This document shows, piece after piece, positions 8,764 to 18,039 of a stretch of 64,000 nt of DNA. The translations under genes were made by a program, and so were the position numbers. The stretch covers positions 1 to 64,000 of the forward strand of contig JACJWK010000003.1 in the NCBI GenBank assembly GCA_020637195.1, written 5' to 3'. The notes beneath the pieces are model-generated. The model saw nothing but the letters and a program-made list of their open reading frames with translations. It searched no databases and was not told the DNA's origin. Each line of letters begins with the position of its first letter. Position 1 is the stretch's first letter. The DNA is from Microthrixaceae bacterium (lineage in GTDB: Bacteria > Actinomycetota > Acidimicrobiia > Acidimicrobiales > DATDAH01).

Positions 8764-11202
8764 ATGGGGCCAAGCGGGGCGGCCGAGGGCGCGACCACGG
8801 GGATCCTGCCCGTCGTCACGTCGGTGATCGAGCGGCGCTGGACGTCGTCGGTGTTCGGCATCGTGGACGAGGGGCGCATCCGGCGTCGGCCGAGCGACAT
8901 CGCCGCCGTGGCGGTCGCCGCGGTGCTGGTGGCGCTCGCCACCGCCGGCGCCGCGAACGGCACCCGGATCGAGGCCGGGATCGAGGAGCTGCTCGCCAGC
9001 CTGCCGGCGTCGCTGGGCGCCCTGTTCGACACGCTCTACCGACTCGGCGTGGCGCTCGGCGGCGTCCTCGTGGTCACCGCCCTCGTCTCGCGCCGCCTCC
9101 GCCTCATCGCCACGCTGGCCCTCGCCGGAGCCACCTCCTGGGCCCTGGCCCTGGCCCTGCGGGGCGTGGTCGACCAGCCCGACGCGCTGGTGGCCGCGGC
9201 CGGTGGGCTGCACGGTCAGGAGCCCGACTTCCCCGTCATCCCGCTGGCCACCACGGCCGCGCTGATCCTCGCCGCCCGCCCCTACCTCACCCGGCCCGCC
9301 CGCCGCCTCCTCGAGGTCGGCTTCTGGCTGACGGCGCTCGGCGCGCTCGGCCTGGGCGCGGGCCTGCCACTCGCGGTGATCGCCAGCCTCGTCCTCGGGT
9401 GGGGGCTCGCCGCGCTGGCCCACCTCGCCTTCGGGTCACCCGCGGCCACGCCGTCGGAGCGCCAGGTCGAGCGGTCGCTCGACGACCTCGGGGTGCCCTC
9501 GGACCACCTCGTCCTCGCCCCCGAGCAGATCTGGGGACGCAGCCGGTACCGAGCCGGCGCCGACGGTGACCTGCGCATCGCGGTGCTGGGCCGCGACAGC
9601 ACCGACGCCCGGCTGCTCGCGAAGCTCTGGCGCTTCGTCTGGTACAAGGACTCGGGGCCCACCCTGTCCCTGACCCGAGGGGGGCAGGTCGAGCACGAGG
9701 CCTACGTGCTGCTGCTCGCGGGCCGCACCGGGGCGCGGGTCCCCTCCGTCGTCGCGGCCGGCGTGGCCGGCGCCCGCGACGACGCGCTGCTCGTGGTGCG
9801 GGACCCGCACGGCGAGCCCCTGGCCGGGCTCGCCCCCGATCACGTCACCGACGAGGTCCTCGACGACGCGTGGCGCAACCTCGGCCGCCTGCACGACGCC
9901 CGCATCGTCCACGGCGACCCGGCCGCCCGCAACCTCGTCGTGGCCGAGGACGGGAGCGTCGGGATCGTGGACTTCACCGCGGCCACCACCTCGGCCGGCG
10001 CGCACCGACAGGCGCTCGACGACGTCACCCTGTTGGCCACGACCGCCGACGTGGTCGGGCCCGAGCGCGCCCTCGACGCGGCCGAACGGGCCCTCGGCCG
10101 CCCCGCGTTGGCCGAGCACATCGCGCTGTTCCAACCGTCGGCCCTCACCGGCACCACCCGCCGGGCCCTCGCCGAGCCGAAGGCCGCGCTCAAGGCCCTC
10201 GCCGAGCAGGCCGCGACGCGCACCGGCACCGAGGTCCCCAAGCCCGCCGCGCTCCAACGCTTCTCCCTGGGCAGCATCTTGATGGCCGCGGCCTTCTGCT
10301 TCGGCATCTACCTGCTCATCGGCCAGCTCGCCGGCGTGGCCGAGATGGGCGACATCTTCTCGGGGGCCATCTGGGAGTGGGTGGTCCTCACCTTCGTGCT
10401 CGCCCAGCTCCCGCCCTTCGCGCAGGCCGTGGCCATGCTCGGCAGCGTCGCGGCGCCGCTCCCGATGGGCCCGGTGGTCGGGGTCCAGTTCGCCAACGCC
10501 TTCACCGGCCTCGTCGGCGGCACGGCGGGCAACGCCACGTTGAGCATCCGCTTCTTCCAGCAACGAGGGCTCCAACCCGCGGTCGCGGTCAGCTCGGGTC
10601 TGCTCAACTCCGCCGCGGGCTTCGTCGTCCAGGCGACCCTCGTGCTGCTGGGGGTGACCCTGGGGGCGGCCAGTGCCGGCGCGTCGGCGGGCGGGGGCTC
10701 GTCGGGCGGCGGCGGCGTGCCCGACTGGCTGATCGCCGTCCTGGCGGTGGCCGCCCTCGCCGCGGTGCTCGTCGTCGCGCTGCCCAAGCTCCGCGCCCGG
10801 GTCCGCACCGTGGTCCAGAGCCAGGTCCGGGCCGCGGTCGCCAACCTGCGCGGCATCTTGAGCACGCCCCGCAAGGCGGTGCAGCTCTTCGGGGGCCAGC
10901 TCGTGTCGCAGGTCGTGTTCGCGATGGTCCTGGGCGCCGCGCTGCACGCCTACGGCGAGTCCCTGCCCCTCCTCCAGCTGATCGTGATCAACAGCTTCGC
11001 CTCGTTCATCGGCGGCGCCATGCCGGTCCCGGGCGGCATGGGGGTGGTCGAGACCGGCCTCATCGCCGGCTTCACGGCGGCCGGGGTCCCCCAGGCCGAG
11101 GCCACCGCGGCCACCTTCACCGCCCGCATGTGCACGGCCTACCTGCCGCCCATCTGGGGGTGGTTCGCGCTGACCTGGCTGCGCGACCGCGACTACGTCT
11201 GA
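8764..11202 (+). CDS. Kinase-like/flippase-like fusion membrane protein (lysyl-PG-synthase TM family), paralogue 1
   Basis: This 812-aa protein has three parts. Residues about 45-230 hold several membrane segments. Residues about 235-470 form a cytosolic protein-kinase/aminoglycoside-phosphotransferase-like domain with HGDPAARN (His about 383) and IVDF. Residues about 500-810 hold the flippase-like region of the lysylphosphatidylglycerol-synthase TM (UPF0104) family, with PVPGGMGVVETGLIAG. The strand that normally carries the ATP-binding lysine reads RIAVLGRD, with Ala in that place, so activity is doubtful. Family members translocate lipid-linked substrates, but this protein's substrate is unknown. 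Two relatives occur at 14.5 and 33.0 kb. The stop overlaps the convergent membrane gene by 10 bp. Confidence 0.8.
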   Translation: MGPSGAAEGATTGILPVVTSVIERRWTSSVFGIVDEGRIRRRPSDIAAVAVAAVLVALATAGAANGTRIEAGIEELLASLPASLGALFDTLYRLGVALGGVLVVTALVSRRLRLIATLALAGATSWALALALRGVVDQPDALVAAAGGLHGQEPDFPVIPLATTAALILAARPYLTRPARRLLEVGFWLTALGALGLGAGLPLAVIASLVLGWGLAALAHLAFGSPAATPSERQVERSLDDLGVPSDHLVLAPEQIWGRSRYRAGADGDLRIAVLGRDSTDARLLAKLWRFVWYKDSGPTLSLTRGGQVEHEAYVLLLAGRTGARVPSVVAAGVAGARDDALLVVRDPHGEPLAGLAPDHVTDEVLDDAWRNLGRLHDARIVHGDPAARNLVVAEDGSVGIVDFTAATTSAGAHRQALDDVTLLATTADVVGPERALDAAERALGRPALAEHIALFQPSALTGTTRRALAEPKAALKALAEQAATRTGTEVPKPAALQRFSLGSILMAAAFCFGIYLLIGQLAGVAEMGDIFSGAIWEWVVLTFVLAQLPPFAQAVAMLGSVAAPLPMGPVVGVQFANAFTGLVGGTAGNATLSIRFFQQRGLQPAVAVSSGLLNSAAGFVVQATLVLLGVTLGAASAGASAGGGSSGGGGVPDWLIAVLAVAALAAVLVVALPKLRARVRTVVQSQVRAAVANLRGILSTPRKAVQLFGGQLVSQVVFAMVLGAALHAYGESLPLLQLIVINSFASFIGGAMPVPGGMGVVETGLIAGFTAAGVPQAEATAATFTARMCTAYLPPIWGWFALTWLRDRDYV

Positions 11203-12065
11203 CCCGACGGGGCGGGCTCGCTCTGCGCCAGCTCGTCGAGCAGCAGGCGGGCGCCGGCGAAGAAGCACGCCGCGCCGAGGAACGTGCCGGTGTTGGCCAT
11301 CGTGGCGTCGAGCAGGTCGCCCGTGTCGGGCCGGACGAACGCGGCCACCGCCGAGATCATGAAGAACACCGAGCCGACCATGTTCACCATCACGATCCAC
11401 CAGGAGACGTCGCGATCGCGGGTCGAGAACCAGGTCTGGCAGACCTCGATGATCGCCAGCTCGCTGGCCACGAGGAAGCAGATCGAGCCGACGAAGTCGG
11501 GGGTCCACACGCGGAGCAGCTCCTGTCGGGTGGTGAACCCCGTCTGCATGGCCTCGAACGTGTTGACGTTGAACCACAGGGTGCCCACGGACTGCACGCC
11601 GCACGCCCACCAGTCGATCCGGCGGGGCTGGACGGCGAAGAGCCGGCGCCGCGTTCCCTCCGGGCGCCCGGCGTTGATCGACTGGAGGAACTGGGCGTAG
11701 CCCGCCGAGGTGAAGAAGAGCGAGCCGACGAAGAACACGACGCCGATGAGCTCGGGCGACGCGACCGAGCTGAGCCCGGGCAGCGCGCCGACGGCGAAGC
11801 AGCCGGCGCCGACCAGGAAGAGCACCGCCACCCACCAGCCGAGCTCGCCGGGCGCCCAGACGACCCGACGGTGCGCCGGGGGGCCGGCCCCCTCGAGCCG
11901 GGGGCCGAGCCCCTTGCGCTGGCGGCGCGAGGTGTAGACGAGGAGCGAGCCGTCGGGGCGCCGGACGACCTCGCGCGTGAGGAACGGCCCGAACCGGACC
12001 CGCTCGACGGACTCGCCGTCGGCCGGGGGCTGCCACGGGGCACGGGACCCCGCACCGCCGGCCAC
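11193..12065 (-). CDS. Multi-pass membrane protein of unknown function
   Basis: This 290-aa protein was not assigned to a family. After a soluble N-terminus of about 70 residues with FGPFLTREVVRRPDGSLLVY, there are about six to seven membrane segments, beginning near WWVAVLFLVGAGCFAVGALPG. A Trp-rich stretch (RRIDWWACGVQSVGTLWFN) lies in the middle. It begins 3 nt after the stop of the upstream membrane gene, so the two are probably co-transcribed. Its last codons overlap the convergent kinase-flippase gene by 10 bp. Confidence 0.65.
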   Translation of the reverse strand: MAGGAGSRAPWQPPADGESVERVRFGPFLTREVVRRPDGSLLVYTSRRQRKGLGPRLEGAGPPAHRRVVWAPGELGWWVAVLFLVGAGCFAVGALPGLSSVASPELIGVVFFVGSLFFTSAGYAQFLQSINAGRPEGTRRRLFAVQPRRIDWWACGVQSVGTLWFNVNTFEAMQTGFTTRQELLRVWTPDFVGSICFLVASELAIIEVCQTWFSTRDRDVSWWIVMVNMVGSVFFMISAVAAFVRPDTGDLLDATMANTGTFLGAACFFAGARLLLDELAQSEPAPSGQT

Positions 12066-12068
12066 GGC

Positions 12069-13532
12069 TCAGGCGTCGGCGGGTGCCGAGGCGGCCTCGG
12101 GCGGCGACGCGGCGCCGTCGCCGGGGGGCGGGCCGGCGCGGTCCGCGAAGCGCACGACGAGCAGCTCGAACGCGCCGACGAGGGCGACGAGCACCAGGAA
12201 GCCGAGCCAGGAGACGTCGAGGAACCACAACAGGAGCAGTCCGACCACCGCGCCGCCCCACTGGAGCGCGTCGCGATGATCCCGGACCCACACGAGGGTG
12301 GCCTCGTCCTGGCTCCGCTCCCGGGCCCCGGACACGAGGCTGCGCGCCAGCGCCGCGACCCGCGCCCGCAGCGTCACCACCCACGGATAGGGCCCGGTGA
12401 GCACGGCCAGCACGACGACGGCGAGCGCGACCCACAACACCACCTCGGCGCCGGTCCGCAACGGGTCGACCACCCGATCGGACACCGCCTGCACCGCGGG
12501 CACGTTGTCGGGCACCCGCACGAGGTCGAGCAGGTCGCCCTGGAGGCGCAGCGACACCCGCCGCAACAGCACCATGCCGACCGACAGCGCCACCATGAGC
12601 TGGAGCAGGGTGCGGCGGCGGTGGGCGGACAGCACCAGCGTCAGCACGAGCAGGACGACCGTGAGCGCCACCAGCACCCAGACGACCTTGTTGAACAGGG
12701 CGATGGCGTCCTGGGCCTGCTGGAGCGACCCCTGGTCGTACACCGTGACGGTCCCGAAGTCGTCGCCCACGTCGACGCCCAACGCGTCGCTGAGCTTCTG
12801 GCGAGCCGCCTCCGGGACGTCGTCGACCGTGATCGTCGGCAGGTCGACCGTGCGGCCGAAGATCTCGGGGGAGGTGTCGCCGACGCTGGCGAGGACCTCG
12901 TTGATGACGGGCAGGAAGTTCAGCGTGACCGAGTCGGACCCCGCCTGGACGAGGTCGGAGTCCCGGCCCTCGAGCAGGGCGACGGCCTGGCGGTGGGCGA
13001 CGTCGACGATCCGCTCGAACAGCTGCTGGAACTCGGGCGTGGCGAAGACCTCCTCCACCTTGCCCTGCACGAAGCTCTCGAGGCCGCTGGCGAGGGTGGG
13101 GGCCAGGATCTGCGCGCGATCGGGCAGGGCCTCGGCGATCAGGTTCTGGACGTCGAGGAGCTGCATGACCTCCTGGGTCGTGAAGCGGGCGAGCGAGGCC
13201 TGCACCGCCGGCTCCTCGATCACCGTGCCGATGCGCTCGTTGAACACCTGGTTGTTCAAGAAGCTACGGCTGGCCCACACCCCCACGGCGCTCGCGGTGA
13301 AGCAGAGCGCGGTGAGCACGACGAGCGCCCCGACGAGGCCGTTGCGGGCCGTGCGCCCCACGCGTCGCCCGCGGCGGCCCTGCTCGACCTGCGCCTCGAG
13401 CGAGGCCACCTCGGCCCGGAGGCGCTCCACCTCCGCCTGCTCGGAGGCGGCGTCGCCCGCGGCGGGCGCCTCGGTCGTGGGGACGTCGGCCGGGTCGGTC
13501 CCGGTCGGCTCGTCGTCGTCTCGATCGGTCAT
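12069..13532 (-). CDS. Actinobacterial membrane protein with N-terminal coiled coil and large extracytoplasmic region
   Basis: This 487-aa protein was not placed in a named family. An acidic Thr/Ala-rich N-terminus leads into a short heptad segment (EVERLRAEVASLEAQVEQ, about 34-51) and a basic patch RRGRRVGR. One TM (about 66-88) follows, then an extracytoplasmic domain of about 190 residues (RSFLNNQVFNERIG..). Further TMs lie at about 285-305, 315-330, 375-395 and 430-465. The acidic, Pro/Ala-rich C-terminus is probably cytosolic. The architecture resembles uncharacterised integral membrane proteins common in Actinobacteria. It leads a two-gene operon with the gene ending at 11193. Confidence 0.65.
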   Translation of the reverse strand: MTDRDDDEPTGTDPADVPTTEAPAAGDAASEQAEVERLRAEVASLEAQVEQGRRGRRVGRTARNGLVGALVVLTALCFTASAVGVWASRSFLNNQVFNERIGTVIEEPAVQASLARFTTQEVMQLLDVQNLIAEALPDRAQILAPTLASGLESFVQGKVEEVFATPEFQQLFERIVDVAHRQAVALLEGRDSDLVQAGSDSVTLNFLPVINEVLASVGDTSPEIFGRTVDLPTITVDDVPEAARQKLSDALGVDVGDDFGTVTVYDQGSLQQAQDAIALFNKVVWVLVALTVVLLVLTLVLSAHRRRTLLQLMVALSVGMVLLRRVSLRLQGDLLDLVRVPDNVPAVQAVSDRVVDPLRTGAEVVLWVALAVVVLAVLTGPYPWVVTLRARVAALARSLVSGARERSQDEATLVWVRDHRDALQWGGAVVGLLLLWFLDVSWLGFLVLVALVGAFELLVVRFADRAGPPPGDGAASPPEAASAPADA

Positions 13533-13588
13533 CGCAGCTCGCGCCTTCCCTCGGGGGCGACCGCTCCGTGGTCGCCTCGGTCTTCGCC

Positions 13589-13594
13589 TACGGT
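13589..13594 (+). promoter_or_regulatory. Putative -10 box for the small gene at 13604
   Basis: TACGGT ends 9 nt before ATG 13604, matching the leaderless arrangement at other genes in this window. Confidence 0.35.
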
Positions 13595-13603
13595 GTGTCG
13601 GCC

Positions 13604-13903
13604 ATGCCGAGCCCCCACGACCCCTCCCGGCACGCCGTCGGCCCCGAGAGCCGCTCGGCCGTCGGCACGGCGGTGGTCGCGGTGGTCGCCTACGAGCTCG
13701 CCGCCGAGGCGGTGAACCAGTTCCTCGACGGCGACGTGGTGCCGTCGCTGATGCCCCGCATCGAGGCCATGACGCCGCGCTCGGTGGCCCGGGCGGTCAC
13801 GCCGCAGTGGACCCGCTACGCCGGCTGGATCGCCGTCGGGGCGGTGTACACCCTGGGCGTGCGGGCCCTGCGCAGCGCCCTGCCCGCCCCGCTGCGCCGC
13901 TGA
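13604..13903 (+). CDS. Small hypothetical membrane-associated protein
   Basis: This 99-aa product is read from ATG 13604; the in-frame GTG at 13568 would put the TACGGT box inside the gene. It has two hydrophobic stretches, SAVGTAVVAVVAYELAAEAV (about 18-37) and YAGWIAVGAVYTLGVRALRSAL near the C-terminus. Between them is a segment with VVPSLMPRIEAMTPRSVARA. It is divergent from the coiled-coil membrane gene. No family was recognised. Base composition and frame use fit a real gene. Confidence 0.55.
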   Translation: MPSPHDPSRHAVGPESRSAVGTAVVAVVAYELAAEAVNQFLDGDVVPSLMPRIEAMTPRSVARAVTPQWTRYAGWIAVGAVYTLGVRALRSALPAPLRR

Positions 13904-13962
13904 GCGGCGCCCGCGGGAGGGACCGACCCGGCGCACCGGACCGGCCCCCACCGCCACGCCCA

Positions 13963-14358
13963 TCAGCCGTTGACGACCTTGGCCTTCATCGAGTCGTACT
14001 CGGCGTCGGTGATGGCGCCGCTGGCCTTGAGGTCGGCGAGCTTGGCGAGCTGGTCGGCCGGGCTGGCCGCGCCCGCCGTCTCCTGCACGTAGCTGCGGAA
14101 CTGGGCCTCGGCCTCGCTCTGGCGCTTCGCGGCGCGCTCGGCCATGCCGTGACCGCGGGCGATCAGGTACACGAACACGCCGATGTACGGGGCGAGCAGC
14201 ACGAACAGGGTCCACAGGATCTTGGCGCCGGTGGACTCGTCCTTGTCGCTGTACAGGTCGGCGAACACCGTGATGAGCAGCCAGAACCACAGCATCAGGA
14301 TGAACAGCCAGAACATGGTGACGAGCAGGTCGCCCTGCCCCACTTCAGCGAGCATCAT
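13963..14358 (-). CDS. PLDc_N-like membrane protein with C-terminal SHOCT domain
   Basis: This 131-aa protein starts at ATG 14358, preceded by GAGGTG about 7 nt upstream; the frame extends to 14421 but lacks a better start. Two TM segments (LVTMFWLFILMLWFWLLITVF and ILWTLFVLLAPYIGVFVYLI) match the small membrane anchor called phospholipase D-nuclease N-terminal. The C-terminus is a SHOCT motif (LAKLADLKASGAITDAEYDS), a short helical unit that often ends oligomerising membrane proteins. The role is unknown. Confidence 0.8.
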   Translation of the reverse strand: MMLAEVGQGDLLVTMFWLFILMLWFWLLITVFADLYSDKDESTGAKILWTLFVLLAPYIGVFVYLIARGHGMAERAAKRQSEAEAQFRSYVQETAGAASPADQLAKLADLKASGAITDAEYDSMKAKVVNG

Positions 14359-14515
14359 CGGAGGCACCTCGTATCGGTGTAGTCGGATGGCCCGGGGATT
14401 CCGCCCCGCGCCGGTCGCCAACGCTAATGCAGTCGCCCGGTCTCACCCCGCATGATCCGCGCCGGGTCGGAGAAATCACCCGGCCCGGGTGAGGCCACCG
14501 GACGGTCCCCGGGGC

Positions 14516-16954
14516 TCAGAGGTAACCGCGGTCCAGCAGGCTCCGCGTGGTGAACCAGCCGATGGGCGGGGGAAGCCAGAACGTGAGGATCCGGTGGGTG
14601 ATGACCGCCGGCACGGCGACGTCGGTGGGCACGCCGAGGGCGGTGAGCCCGGCGACCATGGCCGCCTCGGCCACCCCCATCCCGCCGGGCACCGGCACCA
14701 CGCTGGACAGCGTCGAGGCCCCGATGTTGACGACGACCAGGTTGGCCAGCGAGAGGCTGCCCCCGTAGGCGTGGAGGCAGGCGCCGAGGCACAGCGCGAA
14801 GCCGAGGCTCGACGCCGCCGCGCTGCCGAGCAGCACCGAGGCGCGCCGCGGATGGGCGAAGACCTCGCGGAAGGTGGCCCAGATGCGCTGGAGGGGCGGC
14901 ACGACCAGGTTGCGCAGCTTCGGGAGGCGCCACAGCACGCCGACGGCCACCCCGAGCGCGATGACCGCGAGCAGGATCGTCCGCGCGTTGGCGCTCAGCG
15001 TGCTCGTGGCGTCGAAGCTCTGCCCCGACACGACGAGCGCGATCAGGAAGAGCGCCCCCTGCACGAGCGAGCCGGACCAGCTCACGAGCAGGCTGGGCCC
15101 GACCGCCGAGGTGACGTCCATGCCCCGACGCTGGAGGTAGCGGATGTTCATGACCGACGCGCCGTACCCGCCGGGGGTGGCCAGGGTGGTGAACGCCGTC
15201 GCGTACTGGAGCTGCACGGTCGGGCCCAGCTGGAGCTTCAGGGGCGACGCGGCCATGAGCGAGGTCGATCCCGCCAACCGGGGCACGAGGGAGAAGCAGA
15301 ACGCGAGCACGACCCAGCCCCAGGAGGCGTCGGCGAACGCCGACCCGAGGTCGCCGAGCTCGCTGATCTGGCCGAGCAGGTAGACGACCGCGAACAGGGT
15401 GGCGACCGCCATGAAGAGGTTCTGCGGCTTGACCCGGCGCAGCTCCTGGAGCGCGGGCTCGTCCACGCCCAGCGCCCCGGCCAACGACGACCGCAGACCG
15501 CCCAGGAACTTGCGCGGGCCCGGGAGGCTGTGGCGGGTGGTCCGCGTGAGGGCCACCGGCTGGAGCGTGGGCAGCGCGGCCTCGACCACCTCGGCGCCGG
15601 CGCCGCGCAACGCCGCCCGTCCCGCCCGCTCCTCGCCCGCGAGCAGCGCGGTCCACGCCAGCACCTCGGCCACGTCGGCGTCGAGGCGGTCGGCGGGCGC
15701 CGACGTCGAGGCCCGTCCGAAGTCCGTGACGCTGACTCCGTGCCCGTCGTCACGCAGCACCAGGTGGTCGGCGCTGAGCGACCCGTGCGCGATGCGGGCG
15801 GCCCGCAGGTGCCCGACCTGGGCCCAGATCGCGTCGAGGAGCGCGTCGTCGGCCTCGTCCTCGGCCATCCGGTCGAGGGTGCGCCCCGCGGGCCGGCGCT
15901 CGACGAGCAGTGCGGCGTCCGGGCCGGCCGTGCCCGCGGCCAGGACCTCGGGGACCGCTGCGCCGCCCCGTGCCGCCAGCAGGCCCACGAACGCCTCGTG
16001 CTCCACCTCCTGGCGTCGCGTCAGGTAGAGCGTGGGGCCCGAGTCCTTGGTCGTGAGCCAGCGCCACGCCTTGGAGAGGAACTGCGCGTCCCGCTGGTCA
16101 CGGCCCAGCACCTTGACCGACAGCGGCGGGCCCTCGCCCACGTCGGCGAGCAGCAGGGTCGCGCCCTGCCGCCGCTCGGGCGCGAGGCGCACGTCGACCG
16201 CGTCGATGCCGAGCTCGGCCAGCGCGGCGCGGACCTGCTCGGTGGAGGGACGCCCCGCCGGCGACCCGAACGCCAACAGGACGGCCTTGCCCGCCGCCCA
16301 GCCGACGAGCAGGCCGCCGACCACGTCCTCGGTGCTGCCCACCGCCAGGTACATCCCCGCCAACGAGACGACCGCCACCGTCGCCCATCCCAGGCGCCGC
16401 AGGGGCCGGGTGAGGTACGGCGCGGCGACCACGACGAGCGACACGACGGTCGCGGCCCGCACGAGCGGGAAGGAGGGACCGGTCCCGGTGCGGACCACCG
16501 CGTCCACCGCCTCGTCGACCCCACCGCCGTCGACCAGCACGGCGAGCACCGACGACGTGACCCAGGCGGCCAGGCCGGCGCACGCGAGGTCGCGGGCGAG
16601 GCGCCGCCGCCGGATGGCCAGGGCCAGGCCGGCGGTGACGAGCACGATCCACCCGCCCCCCAGCGCGTAGAAGACGTCGAACACGCCCTTCGCCGCGTCG
16701 GGCAGGTTGTTGACGAGCTGGAACAGGTCGCGACCGAGCCGGCTGCGGTCCGGTTGGCGGAGCGACAGCACGACGAGCGCGACGAGGGCGAGGACCAGCG
16801 ACACCGCGTCGCCGGGGCGACGCACCAGCTCGGCCTGGGCCGCCGGCGGGCGCAACAGCGGGCGGCGCGCCTCACTGCGGTCCGACGGGCCGGCGACCGC
16901 GCGCTCGTCGGACCCGGCGGTGGCGTCGTCGTCGTGCGCGCCGTCAGGCGACAT
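14516..16954 (-). CDS. Kinase-like/flippase-like fusion membrane protein (lysyl-PG-synthase TM family), paralogue 2
   Basis: This 812-aa protein has exactly the length and architecture of the one at 8764: N-terminal membrane segments, a central kinase-like domain and a C-terminal flippase-like region with PVPGGMGVAEAAMVAGLTAL. Here the ATP-lysine strand is kept (SVKVLGRD), but the catalytic-loop segment reads HGSLSADH (His about 390). The expected Asp is Ser and the expected Asn is His, while TDFG persists. By sequence it looks like a pseudokinase. It is the last gene of a minus-strand operon, overlapping the alpha/beta hydrolase stop by 11 bp, after HdeD-like and LapA-like genes. Envelope-lipid transport or sensing is inferred only. 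Confidence 0.8.
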   Translation of the reverse strand: MSPDGAHDDDATAGSDERAVAGPSDRSEARRPLLRPPAAQAELVRRPGDAVSLVLALVALVVLSLRQPDRSRLGRDLFQLVNNLPDAAKGVFDVFYALGGGWIVLVTAGLALAIRRRRLARDLACAGLAAWVTSSVLAVLVDGGGVDEAVDAVVRTGTGPSFPLVRAATVVSLVVVAAPYLTRPLRRLGWATVAVVSLAGMYLAVGSTEDVVGGLLVGWAAGKAVLLAFGSPAGRPSTEQVRAALAELGIDAVDVRLAPERRQGATLLLADVGEGPPLSVKVLGRDQRDAQFLSKAWRWLTTKDSGPTLYLTRRQEVEHEAFVGLLAARGGAAVPEVLAAGTAGPDAALLVERRPAGRTLDRMAEDEADDALLDAIWAQVGHLRAARIAHGSLSADHLVLRDDGHGVSVTDFGRASTSAPADRLDADVAEVLAWTALLAGEERAGRAALRGAGAEVVEAALPTLQPVALTRTTRHSLPGPRKFLGGLRSSLAGALGVDEPALQELRRVKPQNLFMAVATLFAVVYLLGQISELGDLGSAFADASWGWVVLAFCFSLVPRLAGSTSLMAASPLKLQLGPTVQLQYATAFTTLATPGGYGASVMNIRYLQRRGMDVTSAVGPSLLVSWSGSLVQGALFLIALVVSGQSFDATSTLSANARTILLAVIALGVAVGVLWRLPKLRNLVVPPLQRIWATFREVFAHPRRASVLLGSAAASSLGFALCLGACLHAYGGSLSLANLVVVNIGASTLSSVVPVPGGMGVAEAAMVAGLTALGVPTDVAVPAVITHRILTFWLPPPIGWFTTRSLLDRGYL

Positions 16955-17789
16955 GCGCCGCGGTGAGCGGGACCGCCCCGGCCGACCCGCCGACCGCGGC
17001 GAGGAACTCGAGCACGAGCCGGTTGTAGGTGCTGGCGTGCTCGAACATGAAGCCGTGGGCCGCCCCCCGCACCACCGCCATGCGCGAGCCGGGGATCAGG
17101 CGGGCCAGCTCCTCGGAGTCGCCGCGCGGGGTCAAGATGTCCTGGCTGCCCACGAGGATGAGGGTGGGGGCCACGACCCGGTGCAGCTCCTCGCGGAGGG
17201 ACTCGTCCGCGGCGAGGATGGCCTCGACCTGGGCGACGAAGGCGTGGGGCGACGCGTTCAGCGCGAGTCCGCCGACGGGACCGATGAACGGGCGGAGCCG
17301 GCGGAACGACCGGGGGCCGAACAGCCACCGGGCGTTGCGCTGCACGAACGAGGCCATGCCCTCGGTCTCGGCCAGCGCCGCCCACTCGGTGAGCAGCTCG
17401 CGTCGCCACGGGAGCTGACGGCACGCGGTGCAGGCGAGGATCAGCGACCGCACGCGCTCGGCGTGCAGGACCCCGACGATCTGGGCGATCACCCCTCCCA
17501 TCGACGCGCCCATGACGTGGGCCCGGTCGATGCCGGCGTCGTCGAGGACGGCCATGGCGTCGCCCGCCATCATGGCGAGGTCGTACGGTCCGGGGGGCGC
17601 ATCCGACCTGCCCACGCCCCGGTTGTCGAGCGCCACGCACTGGTAGCGCCGGCCGAGGGCCCGGCGCTGGAGGGCCCACCCCCGGCGGTCCGCCCCGAGG
17701 CCCTGGATCAACAGCAGCGGCTCGCCGTCCGGGTCGCCCCAGCGGTCGTAGTGGATGCGGGTCCCGTCCTCACCCCAGGTGTAGGGCAT
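16944..17789 (-). CDS. Alpha/beta hydrolase
   Basis: This 281-aa protein has the alpha/beta-hydrolase fold: LLLIQGLGADRRGW (HG-like oxyanion strand), ALDNRGVGRSD, and the nucleophile elbow GASMGG (about 118-123). The acid falls near LVGSQDILTP (about 220-230), and His lies in GAAHGFMFEH near residue 256. Length and motifs fit esterases or haloperoxidase-like hydrolases. It starts 3 nt after the LapA-like stop and overlaps the downstream kinase-flippase gene, so the four genes are probably one transcript. The substrate is unknown. Confidence 0.85.
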   Translation of the reverse strand: MPYTWGEDGTRIHYDRWGDPDGEPLLLIQGLGADRRGWALQRRALGRRYQCVALDNRGVGRSDAPPGPYDLAMMAGDAMAVLDDAGIDRAHVMGASMGGVIAQIVGVLHAERVRSLILACTACRQLPWRRELLTEWAALAETEGMASFVQRNARWLFGPRSFRRLRPFIGPVGGLALNASPHAFVAQVEAILAADESLREELHRVVAPTLILVGSQDILTPRGDSEELARLIPGSRMAVVRGAAHGFMFEHASTYNRLVLEFLAAVGGSAGAVPLTAAHVA

Positions 17790-17792
17790 CGC

Positions 17793-18029
17793 TCAATCCT
17801 TGCGGCTGCGGCGGCCGAGCAGGAAACCGGCGGCGGCCCCGAACAACGCGGTGCCCACCAGCACCCAGATGAGCCCGAGCTCGACGTCGAACACGAGGAA
17901 GTCGATCGTCACGCGGTCGCGGTTGGCCAGCACGAACGCCAGCAACACGACGACGATCGCCGCCACGCCGACGGTCTGGCTGTTGACGCGCGACCGTTGC
18001 CGGCCAGGCCCCTCCTCGCTGCGGCTCAC
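17793..18029 (-). CDS. LapA-like (DUF1049) small membrane protein
   Basis: This 78-aa protein starts at GTG 18029, 10 nt after the stop of the HdeD-like gene; the frame is open further upstream but that part is a shadow of the HdeD gene. Two TM segments flank the DUF1049 hallmark NRDRVTIDFLVF, followed by GLIWVLVGTALFGAAAGFLL and a basic end (GRRSRKD). LapA/YciS-type proteins in other bacteria help assemble envelope lipids. That role is only suggestive here, though it fits the hydrolase and flippase-like neighbours. Confidence 0.75.
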   Translation of the reverse strand: MSRSEEGPGRQRSRVNSQTVGVAAIVVVLLAFVLANRDRVTIDFLVFDVELGLIWVLVGTALFGAAAGFLLGRRSRKD

Positions 18030-18039
18030 CCGACGCGCC

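Noticed and set aside
9436..12435. A 999-codon minus-strand open frame over the first kinase-flippase gene
   Set aside because: It is the GC-bias shadow of the sense gene; its translation is low-complexity Arg/Gly/Pro with no motifs, while the plus frame has clear domains.
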